A stretch of DNA of 64,000 nt from Prado023 sp964418695. Lineage in GTDB: Bacteria; Actinomycetota; Actinomycetes; S36-B12; CAIYMF01. A program made the position numbers and the translations under genes. The stretch lies in assembly GCA_964418695.1 (NCBI GenBank), contig CAYQMN010000014.1:1-64000 (forward strand), in the 5' to 3' direction. Of this stretch, positions 25,021-32,795 are shown piece after piece. How positions within the stretch are numbered: position 1 is the stretch's first letter; each line of letters starts with the position of its first letter. Under the pieces are notes generated by a model. It was given only the letters and a program-made list of their open reading frames with translations. It was not told the DNA's origin and ran no database searches.

Positions 25021-26231
25021 CGCTCGCGCACTGGAGCAACCTGTTCGTCTACGCGTCGATCGCCACCTTCCTGTTCGCGTTCGTCGCGTTCGCGGTGTCA
25101 TTCGCCGCGACCCGAACCGTGCCCCCGCACAGCGAGACCGAGGAGCGCGAGGCCGCGCTGGTCGGGGCGGGCGCTCGCGAGGCCGGTGCGTCAGGGTCGG
25201 CAGCCGCCGCGGCGGACACCTCGGCGCCGGGCACGCTGGCATCCGGGCTCATCGGGCCCGCCGAGCCGGCTGGCGCCCTGCCCGACCCCGCCCTGACCTC
25301 GGCTGAGGCGGCCGCCCAGGCCCGCTCCGCCGCGCGAGCCCGCTCCCCGCAGATCGAGGCCGAGCTGGTCGCCGAGGCCGGCCGCGGTGGCTCCGACCCG
25401 CTGCCCCCCGGCCGGCGCGCCGGCAACATCGCGATGTCCCTGACCTGGCTGTCGTTCCTGCTCCTGGCCGCCGGCGTGGTGGCCCGCGGGCTGTGGGCCG
25501 ACCGGGTGCCGTGGGGCAACATGTACGAGTTCTCGATCACCTCGGCGCTGGCCGTCAGCGGCGTGTTCCTGCTGGTCTCGCTGCGCCGCGACGTGCGCTG
25601 GCTAGGCCTGTTCGTCACTGCAGCCTGCCTGATGACCCTGGGCATCGCGGTCCTGGTGCTCTACAACGACAGCCCGCAGCTGGTGCCCGCCCTGCACTCC
25701 TACTGGTTGATCATCCACGTGTCCGCGGCGATCATCGCCAGCGGCGCGTTCACGGTCGGTGCCGGCGCGACGTTCCTCTACCTGGCCGCCGACCGGGCCG
25801 AGCGCGAGGCGCCCGCCGGTGGGCCGAAGCCGGTCAGCGGGGCGCTCGCTGGGCCGCGCGCGCGGGTCCGGGCCACCAACTCGCGGCTGGCCGCGAGCAT
25901 CGCGGCGCGGGTTCCCGACTCGCAGACGCTGGACCAGCTGGCCTACCGGGTCAACGCCTTCGTCTTCCCGCTGTGGACGTTCGCGGTCGTGGCCGGCGCG
26001 ATCTGGGCCGAGGACGCCTGGGGCCGCTACTGGGGCTGGGACCCCAAGGAGACCTGGGCGTTCATCACCTGGGTCGTCTACGCGGGCTACCTGCACGCCC
26101 GGGCGACCGCCGGCTGGCGAGGCCGGCGCGCCGCGGTCATCGCGATCATCGGCTTCGCCTGCTTCCTGTTCAACTTCTTCGGGATCAACCTGCTCGCGAG
26201 CGGCCTGCACTCGTACGCCGGCGTCAGCTGA
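25017..26231 (+). CDS. ccsB: Cytochrome c synthase subunit CcsB/CcsA
   Basis: 404 residues, about eight membrane helices. Haem-handling landmarks: the WWD-type signature YWGWDPKETWAFITW, His in HSYWLIIHVS and a C-terminal His in ASGLHSYAG. An Ala/Ser/Glu-rich cytosolic loop of about 100 residues follows TM1. GTG 25017 overlaps the resB stop. Last gene of the heme/cytochrome run. CcsB exports haem and, with ResB, attaches it to apocytochrome c. Confidence 0.95.
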   Translation: MTLAHWSNLFVYASIATFLFAFVAFAVSFAATRTVPPHSETEEREAALVGAGAREAGASGSAAAAADTSAPGTLASGLIGPAEPAGALPDPALTSAEAAAQARSAARARSPQIEAELVAEAGRGGSDPLPPGRRAGNIAMSLTWLSFLLLAAGVVARGLWADRVPWGNMYEFSITSALAVSGVFLLVSLRRDVRWLGLFVTAACLMTLGIAVLVLYNDSPQLVPALHSYWLIIHVSAAIIASGAFTVGAGATFLYLAADRAEREAPAGGPKPVSGALAGPRARVRATNSRLAASIAARVPDSQTLDQLAYRVNAFVFPLWTFAVVAGAIWAEDAWGRYWGWDPKETWAFITWVVYAGYLHARATAGWRGRRAAVIAIIGFACFLFNFFGINLLASGLHSYAGVS

Positions 26232-26232
26232 C

Positions 26233-26268
26233 CCCGGGTCTGTCCACGATCCCGGGCCTGTCCAACGA
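26233..26268 (+). repeat. 18-bp direct repeat after ccsB stop
   Basis: CCCGGGTCTGTCCACGAT (26233-26250) and CCCGGGCCTGTCCAACGA (26251-26268), adjacent and starting 2 bp after the ccsB stop. No T-tract follows. Confidence 0.8.
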
Positions 26269-26402
26269 ACCTGCACGAATCGATCAGGCCCCTGGTCTTC
26301 GCGCAGTCTCTGACCGGCCCTGCGCTCGGCGAGGGCGTGTGGGCTGGTGGCCGACGCGCCGGGGGCGGGTTAGCCTGGGCCCACTGGTGGAGAGGGGGTG
26401 TA

Positions 26403-26861
26403 GTGGTGGCCAGGTTCATGCTCTGGATCGCGGTGCTGGCGCTGCAGATCTACGCCCTGCTGGACATCGCCCGCACGCCCTCGGACGACGTGCGCAACCT
26501 GCCCAAGCCGATCTGGGTGCTGGTGTGGCTCGTGCCACTGCTCGGCCCGCTCGCGTGGCTCGCGCTGGGGCGTCCGCAAGTGGGGCCGGCCTCTGGAAGT
26601 GGCCCGGCCGGACCGGGCTCGCTGGGTGGTCCGCGCACGCCGCGCGGCCCGTCGGCTCCCGACGACGACCCCGAGTTCCTCAAGAGCCTCGACGAGCGCT
26701 CCTGGGGCGAGCGGATGGAGCGGCTGCGCCGCGAGCGCGCGGACGGCACCCCGGCAGATCACGCCGACGTGGATCGGGACGATGTGGATGCCCCCGCCGA
26801 CCCGCCGCCCGCCGAGCCCAACCCCGGCCCCGGCGAGCGCCCCACCGACACCGCCCACTGA
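26403..26861 (+). CDS. PLDN-domain small membrane protein
   Basis: 152 residues. Two membrane helices (LWIAVLALQIYALLDIA and PIWVLVWLVPLLGPLAWLAL) with the NLPKPIW turn match the PLDc_N (phospholipase D nuclease N-terminal) domain, found alone in many short actinobacterial membrane proteins and at the N-terminus of cardiolipin synthases. The rest is acidic, Pro-rich and cytosolic (FLKSLDERSWGERMERLRRE). GGAGAGGGGG at 26389-26398 serves GTG 26403 or 26406. TAGCCT at 26371-26376 is a plausible -10. No catalytic domain. Confidence 0.8.
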   Translation: MVARFMLWIAVLALQIYALLDIARTPSDDVRNLPKPIWVLVWLVPLLGPLAWLALGRPQVGPASGSGPAGPGSLGGPRTPRGPSAPDDDPEFLKSLDERSWGERMERLRRERADGTPADHADVDRDDVDAPADPPPAEPNPGPGERPTDTAH

Positions 26862-27218
26862 GCCGTCCGGCGCGTCCCTCACCGCGCGGAGCCGTCCGCC
26901 GCCTCGTCCGCCAAGCCGCGCCACGGGGACCCCGCGCGAAGCCATCCGCGGAGTCGAACCCGGCTCGGGCGGGCGCAGAGCCGTCACCGCCGACTGAGCG
27001 GATCGCCGAGTCTCGCACCGGGCCGAATCACAGCGCTGGCCGACGCCCCGCGCGCGCCTACGCTGAGCTGTCCGCTCGCGTCGGGACCACCGCCCACCGA
27101 GCCGAATCCGATCGCGATCACCTTACGGAACCCGCGCTGCGCCAGCCGATCAGCTTCTAGCGGCGGCGGTCGCACGGAGAGGGCGAGTCGCTGCCTTCAG
27201 GGGCTCGGCCCGAGCCGT
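26862..27218. other. Intergenic region without recognisable gene
   Basis: About 350 bp of GC-rich DNA continuing the Pro/Ala/Glu-like composition of the preceding gene. A frame stays open across it but has no start with a ribosome binding site and no domain-like sequence. Nothing else was recognised until the palindromes before the peroxidase gene. Confidence 0.5.
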
Positions 27219-27280
27219 CACCTCCTGGAGGTGGTACCACTTGTGCACAAGTTGATTGTGTGCAATGTATCTGCGAGACT
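27219..27280 (+). promoter_or_regulatory. Palindrome cluster and leaderless promoter of gpx
   Basis: In order: CACCTCC-T-GGAGGTG (27219-27233), GTGGTACCAC (27231-27240), ACTTGTGCACAAGT (27239-27252) and TTGTGTGCAA (27256-27265), the last being an imperfect copy of the TTGTGCACAA core 15 bp earlier. TTGATT (27252-27257) and GAGACT (27275-27280) are spaced 17 bp as -35/-10, and the ATG follows 6 nt later with no ribosome binding site. The TTGTG(N2)CAA pair overlapping the -35 is the likely OhrR operator. Confidence 0.65.
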
Positions 27281-27286
27281 AGGTCC

Positions 27287-27781
27287 ATGACCTCCTCGAT
27301 CTACGACCTGTCCTTCACCGACAACCGCGGCAACGAGGTTGCCCTCGACCAGTTCCGCGGCCGGCCCCTGCTCATCGTGAACACTGCGAGCAAGTGCGGG
27401 TTGACCCCGCAGTACGACGGCCTGCAGGCGCTGCACGAGCAGTACGCCGACCGCGGCCTGGTCGTGCTGGGCTTCCCCTGCGACCAGTTCGCCCATCAGG
27501 AGCCGGGCAGCGACGACGAGATCGAGGAGTTCTGCCGGATCAACCACGGGGTCACGTTCACGCTGAGCACCAAGGTGGACGTCAACGGCTCGGACACCCA
27601 CCCGGTCATCGACTTCGTCAAGGAGCGCACCCGCGGCCTGCTCGGCTCGTTGGTGAAGTGGAACTTCACCAAGTTCCTGGTCGCCCCGGACGGCGAGACG
27701 GTCACCCGCTACTCGCCGACGACATCGCCGCAGGATCTCCAGGCCGATATCGAGGCGCTGCTCGATCCGCAGGCCGCCTGA
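27287..27781 (+). CDS. Glutathione peroxidase family thiol peroxidase
   Basis: 164 residues, usual length. Peroxidatic Cys in NTASKCGLTPQY, the second (resolving) Cys in VLGFPCDQFAHQEPG, and the tetrad Gln/Trp in WNFTKFLVAPDG. It is a Cys, not Sec, enzyme and by its second Cys probably thioredoxin-dependent, reducing hydroperoxides in the cytosol. The start ATG 27287 lies at the predicted transcription start, so the mRNA is probably leaderless. An OhrR-type repressor gene follows 4 bp after the stop. Confidence 0.93.
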   Translation: MTSSIYDLSFTDNRGNEVALDQFRGRPLLIVNTASKCGLTPQYDGLQALHEQYADRGLVVLGFPCDQFAHQEPGSDDEIEEFCRINHGVTFTLSTKVDVNGSDTHPVIDFVKERTRGLLGSLVKWNFTKFLVAPDGETVTRYSPTTSPQDLQADIEALLDPQAA

Positions 27782-27785
27782 GCTC

Positions 27786-28331
27786 ATGACCGGCTCGGAC
27801 AGCACGGACATCGCCCACACCGCCGGCCACCCCGCGGTGAGGGCCGGATCCGCGGCGAGTTCCGTCTTGCCCCCCACTCCCGCGCACCTGGCTCTGGACA
27901 ATCAGATCTGCTTCCTGTTCCACCGGATCAGCCGGGATCTGACGGCGATCTACCGCCCGCTCCTGGGCGAGCTCGGCCTGACCTACCCGCAATACCTGGT
28001 GATGCTCGTGCTCTGGGAGGGCGACGGCCTGGGGGTGGGCGAGATCGGGCACCGGCTGTCGCTGGACTCCGGGACGCTCTCCCCGCTGCTGCGCCGCCTG
28101 GAGTCCGCAGGCCTGGTCGAGCGCCGGCGGGAGAGCGCCGATGAGCGCCGGGTCACCATCCACCTCACGGCCGAGGGTCGGGCGCTGCGGGCGCGGGCCG
28201 GCCGCATCCCGGCCGCCCTGGCCGGGCACCTCACCGACGACCCGCGCGAGCTGCGCGACCTGCTGATCCAGCTGCGCGACCTGGCCGACCGAGTCGAGGG
28301 CGCCCACGTCGCAGTGCCCGCCAGCGGCTGA
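27786..28331 (+). CDS. ohrR: OhrR-like MarR-family peroxide-sensing repressor
   Basis: 181 residues. The winged helix (LGVGEIGHRLSLDSGTLSPLLRRLES, wing ERRRESADERRVTI) is MarR type. LDNQICFLFHRISRDLTAIYRPLL carries the N-terminal sensing Cys and the Tyr/Arg context of OhrR, which releases DNA when the Cys is oxidised by organic peroxides. A 30-residue disordered extension precedes it. It lies in one transcript with the peroxidase gene; the TTGTG(N2)CAA elements upstream of gpx are the likely sites. No ohr gene is seen in the window, so the usual ohr partner seems replaced by a GPx. Confidence 0.9.
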   Translation: MTGSDSTDIAHTAGHPAVRAGSAASSVLPPTPAHLALDNQICFLFHRISRDLTAIYRPLLGELGLTYPQYLVMLVLWEGDGLGVGEIGHRLSLDSGTLSPLLRRLESAGLVERRRESADERRVTIHLTAEGRALRARAGRIPAALAGHLTDDPRELRDLLIQLRDLADRVEGAHVAVPASG

Positions 28332-28351
28332 GGGCGGACGAATCGGGGACT

Positions 28352-28409
28352 TGCGCAGAACGGACGTATATGACCGTTTCGCGCAGGTCCGTGGGCGTTT
28401 CGCGCAGGT
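28352..28409. repeat. Intergenic inverted/direct repeat element
   Basis: TGCGCAGAACGG (28352-28363) and CCGTTTCGCGCA (28374-28385) form a 12-bp inverted repeat with two mismatches around ACGTATATGA. CGTTTCGCGCAGGT then recurs at 28375-28388 and 28396-28409. It lies between convergent ohrR and menA. A related element (GGTGTCCGTTTCCCGCAGG) lies between menC and menD. Confidence 0.75.
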
Positions 28410-28536
28410 TTGCGTGCCGCCACGACGCCAGAGGAGGCGACAGTCCCTCCGCCTGCCTGCTGCGGCCCCCGGGGCGTCTCCACTGGCGCGTCAGCGGCCC
28501 CTCAGGTCGGCTGCGGCGGGCAGCACGATTCGCGCC

Positions 28537-28578
28537 GGTGTTCAGGTGCCGGTGTTCAGGTGCCGGTGTTCAGGTGAG
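28537..28578. repeat. 14-bp tandem repeat at menA 3' end
   Basis: GGTGTTCAGGTGCC at 28537-28550 and 28551-28564, and a third copy ending in AG at 28565-28578 that contains the menA stop codon (minus strand). The gene end has thus been copied downstream. Confidence 0.93.
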
Positions 28579-29496
28579 GAGGGCGCTGAGGGCGATGCCC
28601 AGCGACAGCAGAACGCCGTAGATCAGCAGGAGCCGTCCGGTCGCACCGAGAACCGCGACCAGCTCGCGGCCGGTCGCCCCCTCGCGGACCGTGCGCAGCG
28701 GGGCCACGGCCACCAGCACCGCTCCGAGGCCGAGGATCGCCGAGGCCGGCCAGGTGTCGGGCGCCAGCGAGCCCGCGACGCCGAGCACCGCCGGCACGGC
28801 CATCGCAACCCCGACCAGCGCGGCGTAGAGCCGCCGGGTTGCCGCATCCCCGATCCGCACCGCCAGCGTGTTCTTGCCAGCCACCGTGTCGCCGGGGATG
28901 TCGCGCAGGTTGTTCACCACCAGGATCGCGCACGACAGCGCCCCGACCCCCACCCCGCACAGCACCGCCAGGGCCGAGACGAACCCGCACTGCACCAGCG
29001 CGGTCCCGCACACGGCGACCAGGCCGAAGAACACGAAGACGAACAACTCGCCCAACCCGGCGTACCCGTAAGGTCGCGGGCCCCCGGTGTAGGTCCACGC
29101 GGCCACGATGGCGGCGGCGCCGACGAGCAGCAGCCACCACATCCCGCTGAGCACCACGAGCGCGAGCCCGGCCAGCCCGGCCACGGCGAACGAGAGCAGC
29201 GCGGCGGTCTTGACCGCCTTCGGGGTGGCCAGCCCCTGACCCACAAGCCGCACCGGGCCGACGCGCGCGTGGTCGGTGCCGCGCACTCCGTCGCTGTAGT
29301 CGTTGGCGTAGTTGACGCCCACCTGCAGCGCGAGCGAGACCAGCAGCGCCAGCAGCGCCCGGCCGAGAATCGCGCCGTCGTGCCAGAGCGCCACGGACGT
29401 GCCGACCAGCACGGGCGCGACAGCGGCCGGAAGCGTGCGCGGGCGCGCGCCGGCCACCCACTGCGCGGTTGAGGTCACGGTGCGCGATTGTCGCAT
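28570..29496 (-). CDS. menA: 1,4-dihydroxy-2-naphthoate octaprenyltransferase (menaquinone synthesis)
   Basis: 308 residues, UbiA-type membrane prenyltransferase with eight to nine helices. It joins the polyprenyl tail to dihydroxynaphthoate, giving demethylmenaquinone. The two Asp motifs that bind Mg-diphosphate are NYANDYSDGVRGTD and VNNLRDIPGDTVAGKNT; QWVAGARPRTLPAAVAPV is the family's N-terminus. Start uncertain: ATG 29496 has a GGAG about 8 nt upstream; GTG 29478, six codons later, has GACAAT 8 nt before it and would make a leaderless mRNA with a more typical N-terminus. Confidence 0.94.
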   Translation of the reverse strand: MRQSRTVTSTAQWVAGARPRTLPAAVAPVLVGTSVALWHDGAILGRALLALLVSLALQVGVNYANDYSDGVRGTDHARVGPVRLVGQGLATPKAVKTAALLSFAVAGLAGLALVVLSGMWWLLLVGAAAIVAAWTYTGGPRPYGYAGLGELFVFVFFGLVAVCGTALVQCGFVSALAVLCGVGVGALSCAILVVNNLRDIPGDTVAGKNTLAVRIGDAATRRLYAALVGVAMAVPAVLGVAGSLAPDTWPASAILGLGAVLVAVAPLRTVREGATGRELVAVLGATGRLLLIYGVLLSLGIALSALLT

Positions 29497-29607
29497 CACC
29501 GCGCTCCGACGCCGCCTGCGCCTGAGGCTGATCGCGAACCGGCCTGTGCCAGAGGCGCGTCGCGGACCCACCCTCGCCCTGCACCAACCCCTGCCCGGCC
29601 CCAACCT

Positions 29608-29757
29608 CGGTGCCCCCGCCCATCCCGGTGCCCCCGCCCATCCCGGTGCCCCCGCCGACCCCGGTGCCCCCGCCGACCCCGGTGCCCCGCCGACCCCGGT
29701 GCCCCGCCGACCTCGGCGCCCCCCATCCCGGTGCCCCCGCCGACCCCGGCGCCCGCC
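29608..29757. repeat. 17/18-bp minisatellite downstream of sigma gene
   Basis: Seven or more units of the type CGGTGCCCCCGCCCATCC or CGGTGCCCCCGCCGACCC; the first four are exactly 18 bp, the next are 17 bp or degenerate. Because some units are 17 bp, no frame reads all of them, so it is judged non-coding. It fills the space between the menA start and the sigma factor stop. Confidence 0.9.
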
Positions 29758-29764
29758 TCCCCGC

Positions 29765-30325
29765 TCAGCGATCTGCGGACTCCGGGGCCAGGGCCTCGCG
29801 CAGGCTGCGCCTGGCGGCGGCGTACCGCCCGCGGGCGGTCGAGGGGTTCACCCCCAGGACCTGTGCGGCCTGGGCCAGGGTCAGCCCGTCCCAGTGGACC
29901 AGCGTGACCAGCTCGCGCTGCTCGGGGGCCAGCCGGTGGATCACGTCGCGCAGACCCACGTCCTCGAAATCCGCGTCGCCGGTCTGCGGGGTGGCCGTCG
30001 CCAGCGCGGTGGCCAGCCGCTCGGTCAGCGCGCTGCGCCGTCGGCTGGATCGCCACTGATTGGACCGCACGTTCGAAGCGATGCCGAACAGCCACATGCG
30101 GGCCTCGACCGGATCGGCGGGAAGCTGGTCCACCCTCCGCCAGGCTTGCAGCATCGTCTCGCCCAGGGCGTCGGCGGCGTCCTCGTGCTGGGCCAGCCGC
30201 CGCTCGAAGTAGGCCAGCAGCGCTGCAGCGTTGGCGCTCAGGGCGGCCGGCAGCGCGGAGTGGTCGGCGCCCGGCATGCGCGGGGGCGGGCCGTCGGCCC
30301 GCGCCGGTCGAGAGCGCGGGCTCAC
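29765..30325 (-). CDS. ECF-like RNA polymerase sigma factor
   Basis: 186 residues. Region 2 is seen as YFERRLAQHEDAADALGETMLQAWRRV... MWLFGIASNVRSNQWR, and region 4 as IHRLAPEQRELVTLVHWDGLTLAQAAQVLGV followed by ARGRYAAARRSLREAL, the -35-reading helix-turn-helix. GTG 30325 overlaps the stop of the upstream membrane-protein gene (GTGA). A Pro/Arg-rich leader of about 20 residues precedes region 2. Its promoter targets are unknown, but the coupled membrane protein suggests an extracytoplasmic signal. Confidence 0.88.
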   Translation of the reverse strand: MSPRSRPARADGPPPRMPGADHSALPAALSANAAALLAYFERRLAQHEDAADALGETMLQAWRRVDQLPADPVEARMWLFGIASNVRSNQWRSSRRRSALTERLATALATATPQTGDADFEDVGLRDVIHRLAPEQRELVTLVHWDGLTLAQAAQVLGVNPSTARGRYAAARRSLREALAPESADR

Positions 30326-31053
30326 CCCTGCTCCGTGCAGTCGTAGGTGGTGGAGATGCTCACGACGCTCGGGTCCAGGCCCTGGCGCTCCAGTGCCGCG
30401 GCGAGCTGCGCGAAGGTGGCATTGATGAGTGCCACGACCTCGTCCTCGTGCTGGTCCGAGGGCGCCCACTCGCTGGGCGGCACCTTCGCCTGCTCGTGTG
30501 CGCGTCCGGTCCGCAGGATCCGCAGGGCGGCGTCCGCGTCGATGGTGCTCACGTCGAAGGCGTCGAGGAAGCTCTGGGCGGCCAGGACGGTCGTGCGCTC
30601 CTTGCTCTGGCCTGGCACCCGGCCGGCCAGGCGCGCGGGCTCGACCTGCTGCGTGGCCTGGAATCGGAGCTGGCACTGGGTGCCGTCGGCAAGCGGGTGC
30701 TGCCGCCACGGCGTCATCGACATCGGCAGGTACCCACCTGCCGCAGCCGCTCCGGAGAACCCCAGCGTGCCGGCCAGCACCAGGCCGGCCACGGCCGCCC
30801 GGGGGACGTGCCGGCGTGGGCGCGGAGTGGGCCGAGTGGCCAGCACGAGCTCCTCCAGCGTGGCCAGCAGCGTCGCCTCCCGAGCCGCGATCGGGGGTGC
30901 TGAAGCGACCAGGCGCACGTCGAGTGTGTCGAGTGGATCGGGTGCCGCCAGACCCAGGGGGCGGAAGTCGCGCGGCGCCCCGTCGGAGCGTGTCGGGTCG
31001 AAGGTGGCGGCCTCGTCGGCAGCGAGGTCGGGGCGCTGGTGCTGGGGATGCAT
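30322..31053 (-). CDS. Single-pass membrane protein, candidate sigma-factor partner
   Basis: 243 residues from ATG 31053, preceded by AAGGAGG seven nt upstream; GTG 31059 would overlap that site. About 85 cytosolic residues, one helix (AVAGLVLAGTLGFSGAAAAGGYL, split by the 20-residue limit at AAAAGG) and an external domain of about 135 residues with two cysteines (QCQLRF, YDCTEQG) that could pair. Position directly before and translationally coupled to a sigma gene, with cytosolic/TM/external layout, suggests an anti-sigma or signal-sensing role, but there is no zinc-binding ZAS motif (HxxxCxxC). The order membrane partner then sigma is the reverse of most ECF operons. Confidence 0.65.
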   Translation of the reverse strand: MHPQHQRPDLAADEAATFDPTRSDGAPRDFRPLGLAAPDPLDTLDVRLVASAPPIAAREATLLATLEELVLATRPTPRPRRHVPRAAVAGLVLAGTLGFSGAAAAGGYLPMSMTPWRQHPLADGTQCQLRFQATQQVEPARLAGRVPGQSKERTTVLAAQSFLDAFDVSTIDADAALRILRTGRAHEQAKVPPSEWAPSDQHEDEVVALINATFAQLAAALERQGLDPSVVSISTTYDCTEQG

Positions 31054-31140
31054 GGTCACTCCTCCTTGGGTGTGCGTACATCCCCTACATGTCCGGGGCG
31101 GGGCAGTGTGTCCGCCACGGTTCTGAGCAAGAACTGCGCG

Positions 31141-31182
31141 GACAGCCGGTCAGGGACAGCCGGTCAGGGACAGCCGGTCAGG
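31141..31182. repeat. 14-bp tandem repeat at menE 3' end
   Basis: GACAGCCGGTCAGG at 31141-31154, 31155-31168 and 31169-31182, identical. The minus-strand menE stop (31164-31166) lies in the middle copy, so the last codons (T-G-C-P) and stop are repeated downstream. Confidence 0.97.
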
Positions 31183-32795
31183 GCGAGGCGCGCGCGCTCC
31201 TGGAGCACCGCCCGGTCGCGCTTGCCGGTCTCGGCCAGCGGCAGCGCTGGGACCAGGAGGACTCGGCGGGGTCGGGCCGCGGGGCCGAGCGCATCCACGA
31301 CCGCAGCGGTCAGGCGGTCGGTCAGACGGGTCCGCGCTCCGAGGGGCTCGGGCGCGGTGTGCCGTGCCGCATGGCCGGTGGGCTCCGACGTGGGCGGCTG
31401 GCCGCTCATGACCGGGGCAGCGACAGGGGCTCCGGTCGGCCGCCCGGCACCGTCGCCTGACGGGGTGACGGCCTCCGGCCCTACCCGGTCTGTGATGGCC
31501 TCGTGGTGAGGCCGCCCGCGACGACGGTCGCCTGTCGGGGCGATTCCCGCGGGTTCCACGTGCGCGGAGGGCATCTCGTGGCCCCCGCCGGAGCGACGAT
31601 CGCCTGTCGTCGTGATGCCGGCCGACCCCTCGGCCCCCTCGTGAGAGGTGGGGGGGACGGTGCACGCGCCCTTGGCCGGGACGACGAAGGCGACCAGGGC
31701 CGCACCCAGCCGGGCATGCTCGACCGCGACCACCTCGACCTCACGCACGGCCGGGTCGGCAGCCAGGACATCGGCGATGGCGGCCACGGCCACCGAGGCG
31801 CCCCCGACCTGGACCACGTCGTCGCGTCGGCCGGCCACGCGCACGGTCCCGCTCGGCTCGATGCTGCCCAGATCGCCAGTCACGAATCCCCGCATCCCGC
31901 GCGAGCCGCGGAACCAGCGGTCCGGCTCGCGGCCGTCGCGGTAGCCGCGGGCGACCTGCTCGCCGACGATTCGCAGCCGGCCGGTGCCGTCGACGGACAC
32001 CTCCGTGCCCGGGAGCGGGACGCCGTCGAACACCGCGCCCCCGCACGTCTCGGTCATCCCGTACGAAGTGCGCACGCGCACGCCCTCTGCCCGCAGGGCC
32101 GTCAGCAGCGGCGCGGGTGTCGCGGCGCCGCCCACCAGCACCACGTCGAACCGGCGCAGCACGTCCAGCCCGACGGGTCCGGCGTCGCGCAGAGTCACCA
32201 GCTGAGCCGGGACCAGCGAGATCGCCAGCGGCCGTCCATCGTCGCCGGAGAGGTCCGCCGCGGTCTGCGTCGCCTCGCCCAGCCCGTCGAGGAACGGCCG
32301 ATCCGAACCGGCTCCGTCGGACAGAGGGACCGGCGGGCTCCCGCCCACGAGGGCCCGGACCAGGACCATGAGCCCGCCGGCATGGTGCAAGGGCAGGGCT
32401 GCGACCCAACGGTGACGTGTCACGGGGGCCAGCGCACGGCCCCCCGCCCCCCCGGCCCCGTGAGCGGACCCCACCGTCCCCGCGGACCCCTGCGCTACCA
32501 GCTGGGCAAATCCGTCGGCCGCCGCCCGGAGCGCTAAGCCGGGGATGAGCACCCCGGCCGGATCGCCCGTGGAGCCCGACGTCGCGGCCACCACCGCCAC
32601 CTCCGGGGGCACCGGCTCGCCGGGACGCACCGCCGCCCGCAGCCGCCGCGCGTAGCTCGTGTCCGCCCCCTCGGGAAGCAGCGCGATCGCCGGCCCACGG
32701 CCCGACAGCGCGTCAGCCAGGGCAGCGCCGAGCACCTCGACGGCCTCGGGGCTCCTCGGCACCTCGAGGCCCACGCACTCGCGCTGATCGGCCAC
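31164..32795 (-). CDS. menE: o-Succinylbenzoate-CoA ligase
   Basis: 543 residues, ANL superfamily acyl-CoA ligase. Landmarks: P-loop VVAATSGSTGDPAGV, ALPLHHAGGLMVLVRAL, RTSYGMTETCGGAVFDG, GFVTGDLGSI with the ATP-ribose Asp, and LPLAETGKRDR with the catalytic Lys. It lacks most of the N-terminal subdomain, as is usual for actinobacterial MenE, yet is long because about 95 residues (about 375-470) between the last strand of the C-terminal lobe and RTRLTDRLTAAVVDALG are a repeat-rich insertion (TGDRRSGGGHEM, TGDRRRGRPHHE, SGDGAGRPTG). GTG 32795 has TAGGCT 6 nt before it and no ribosome binding site: probably leaderless. Confidence 0.9.
   Translation of the reverse strand: MADQRECVGLEVPRSPEAVEVLGAALADALSGRGPAIALLPEGADTSYARRLRAAVRPGEPVPPEVAVVAATSGSTGDPAGVLIPGLALRAAADGFAQLVAQGSAGTVGSAHGAGGAGGRALAPVTRHRWVAALPLHHAGGLMVLVRALVGGSPPVPLSDGAGSDRPFLDGLGEATQTAADLSGDDGRPLAISLVPAQLVTLRDAGPVGLDVLRRFDVVLVGGAATPAPLLTALRAEGVRVRTSYGMTETCGGAVFDGVPLPGTEVSVDGTGRLRIVGEQVARGYRDGREPDRWFRGSRGMRGFVTGDLGSIEPSGTVRVAGRRDDVVQVGGASVAVAAIADVLAADPAVREVEVVAVEHARLGAALVAFVVPAKGACTVPPTSHEGAEGSAGITTTGDRRSGGGHEMPSAHVEPAGIAPTGDRRRGRPHHEAITDRVGPEAVTPSGDGAGRPTGAPVAAPVMSGQPPTSEPTGHAARHTAPEPLGARTRLTDRLTAAVVDALGPAARPRRVLLVPALPLAETGKRDRAVLQERARLALTGCP

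Noticed and set aside
29608..29757. Proline-rich peptide encoded by the minisatellite near menA
   Set aside because: Some units are 17 bp, so no frame is maintained; no start with a ribosome site; it lies outside both neighbouring genes.
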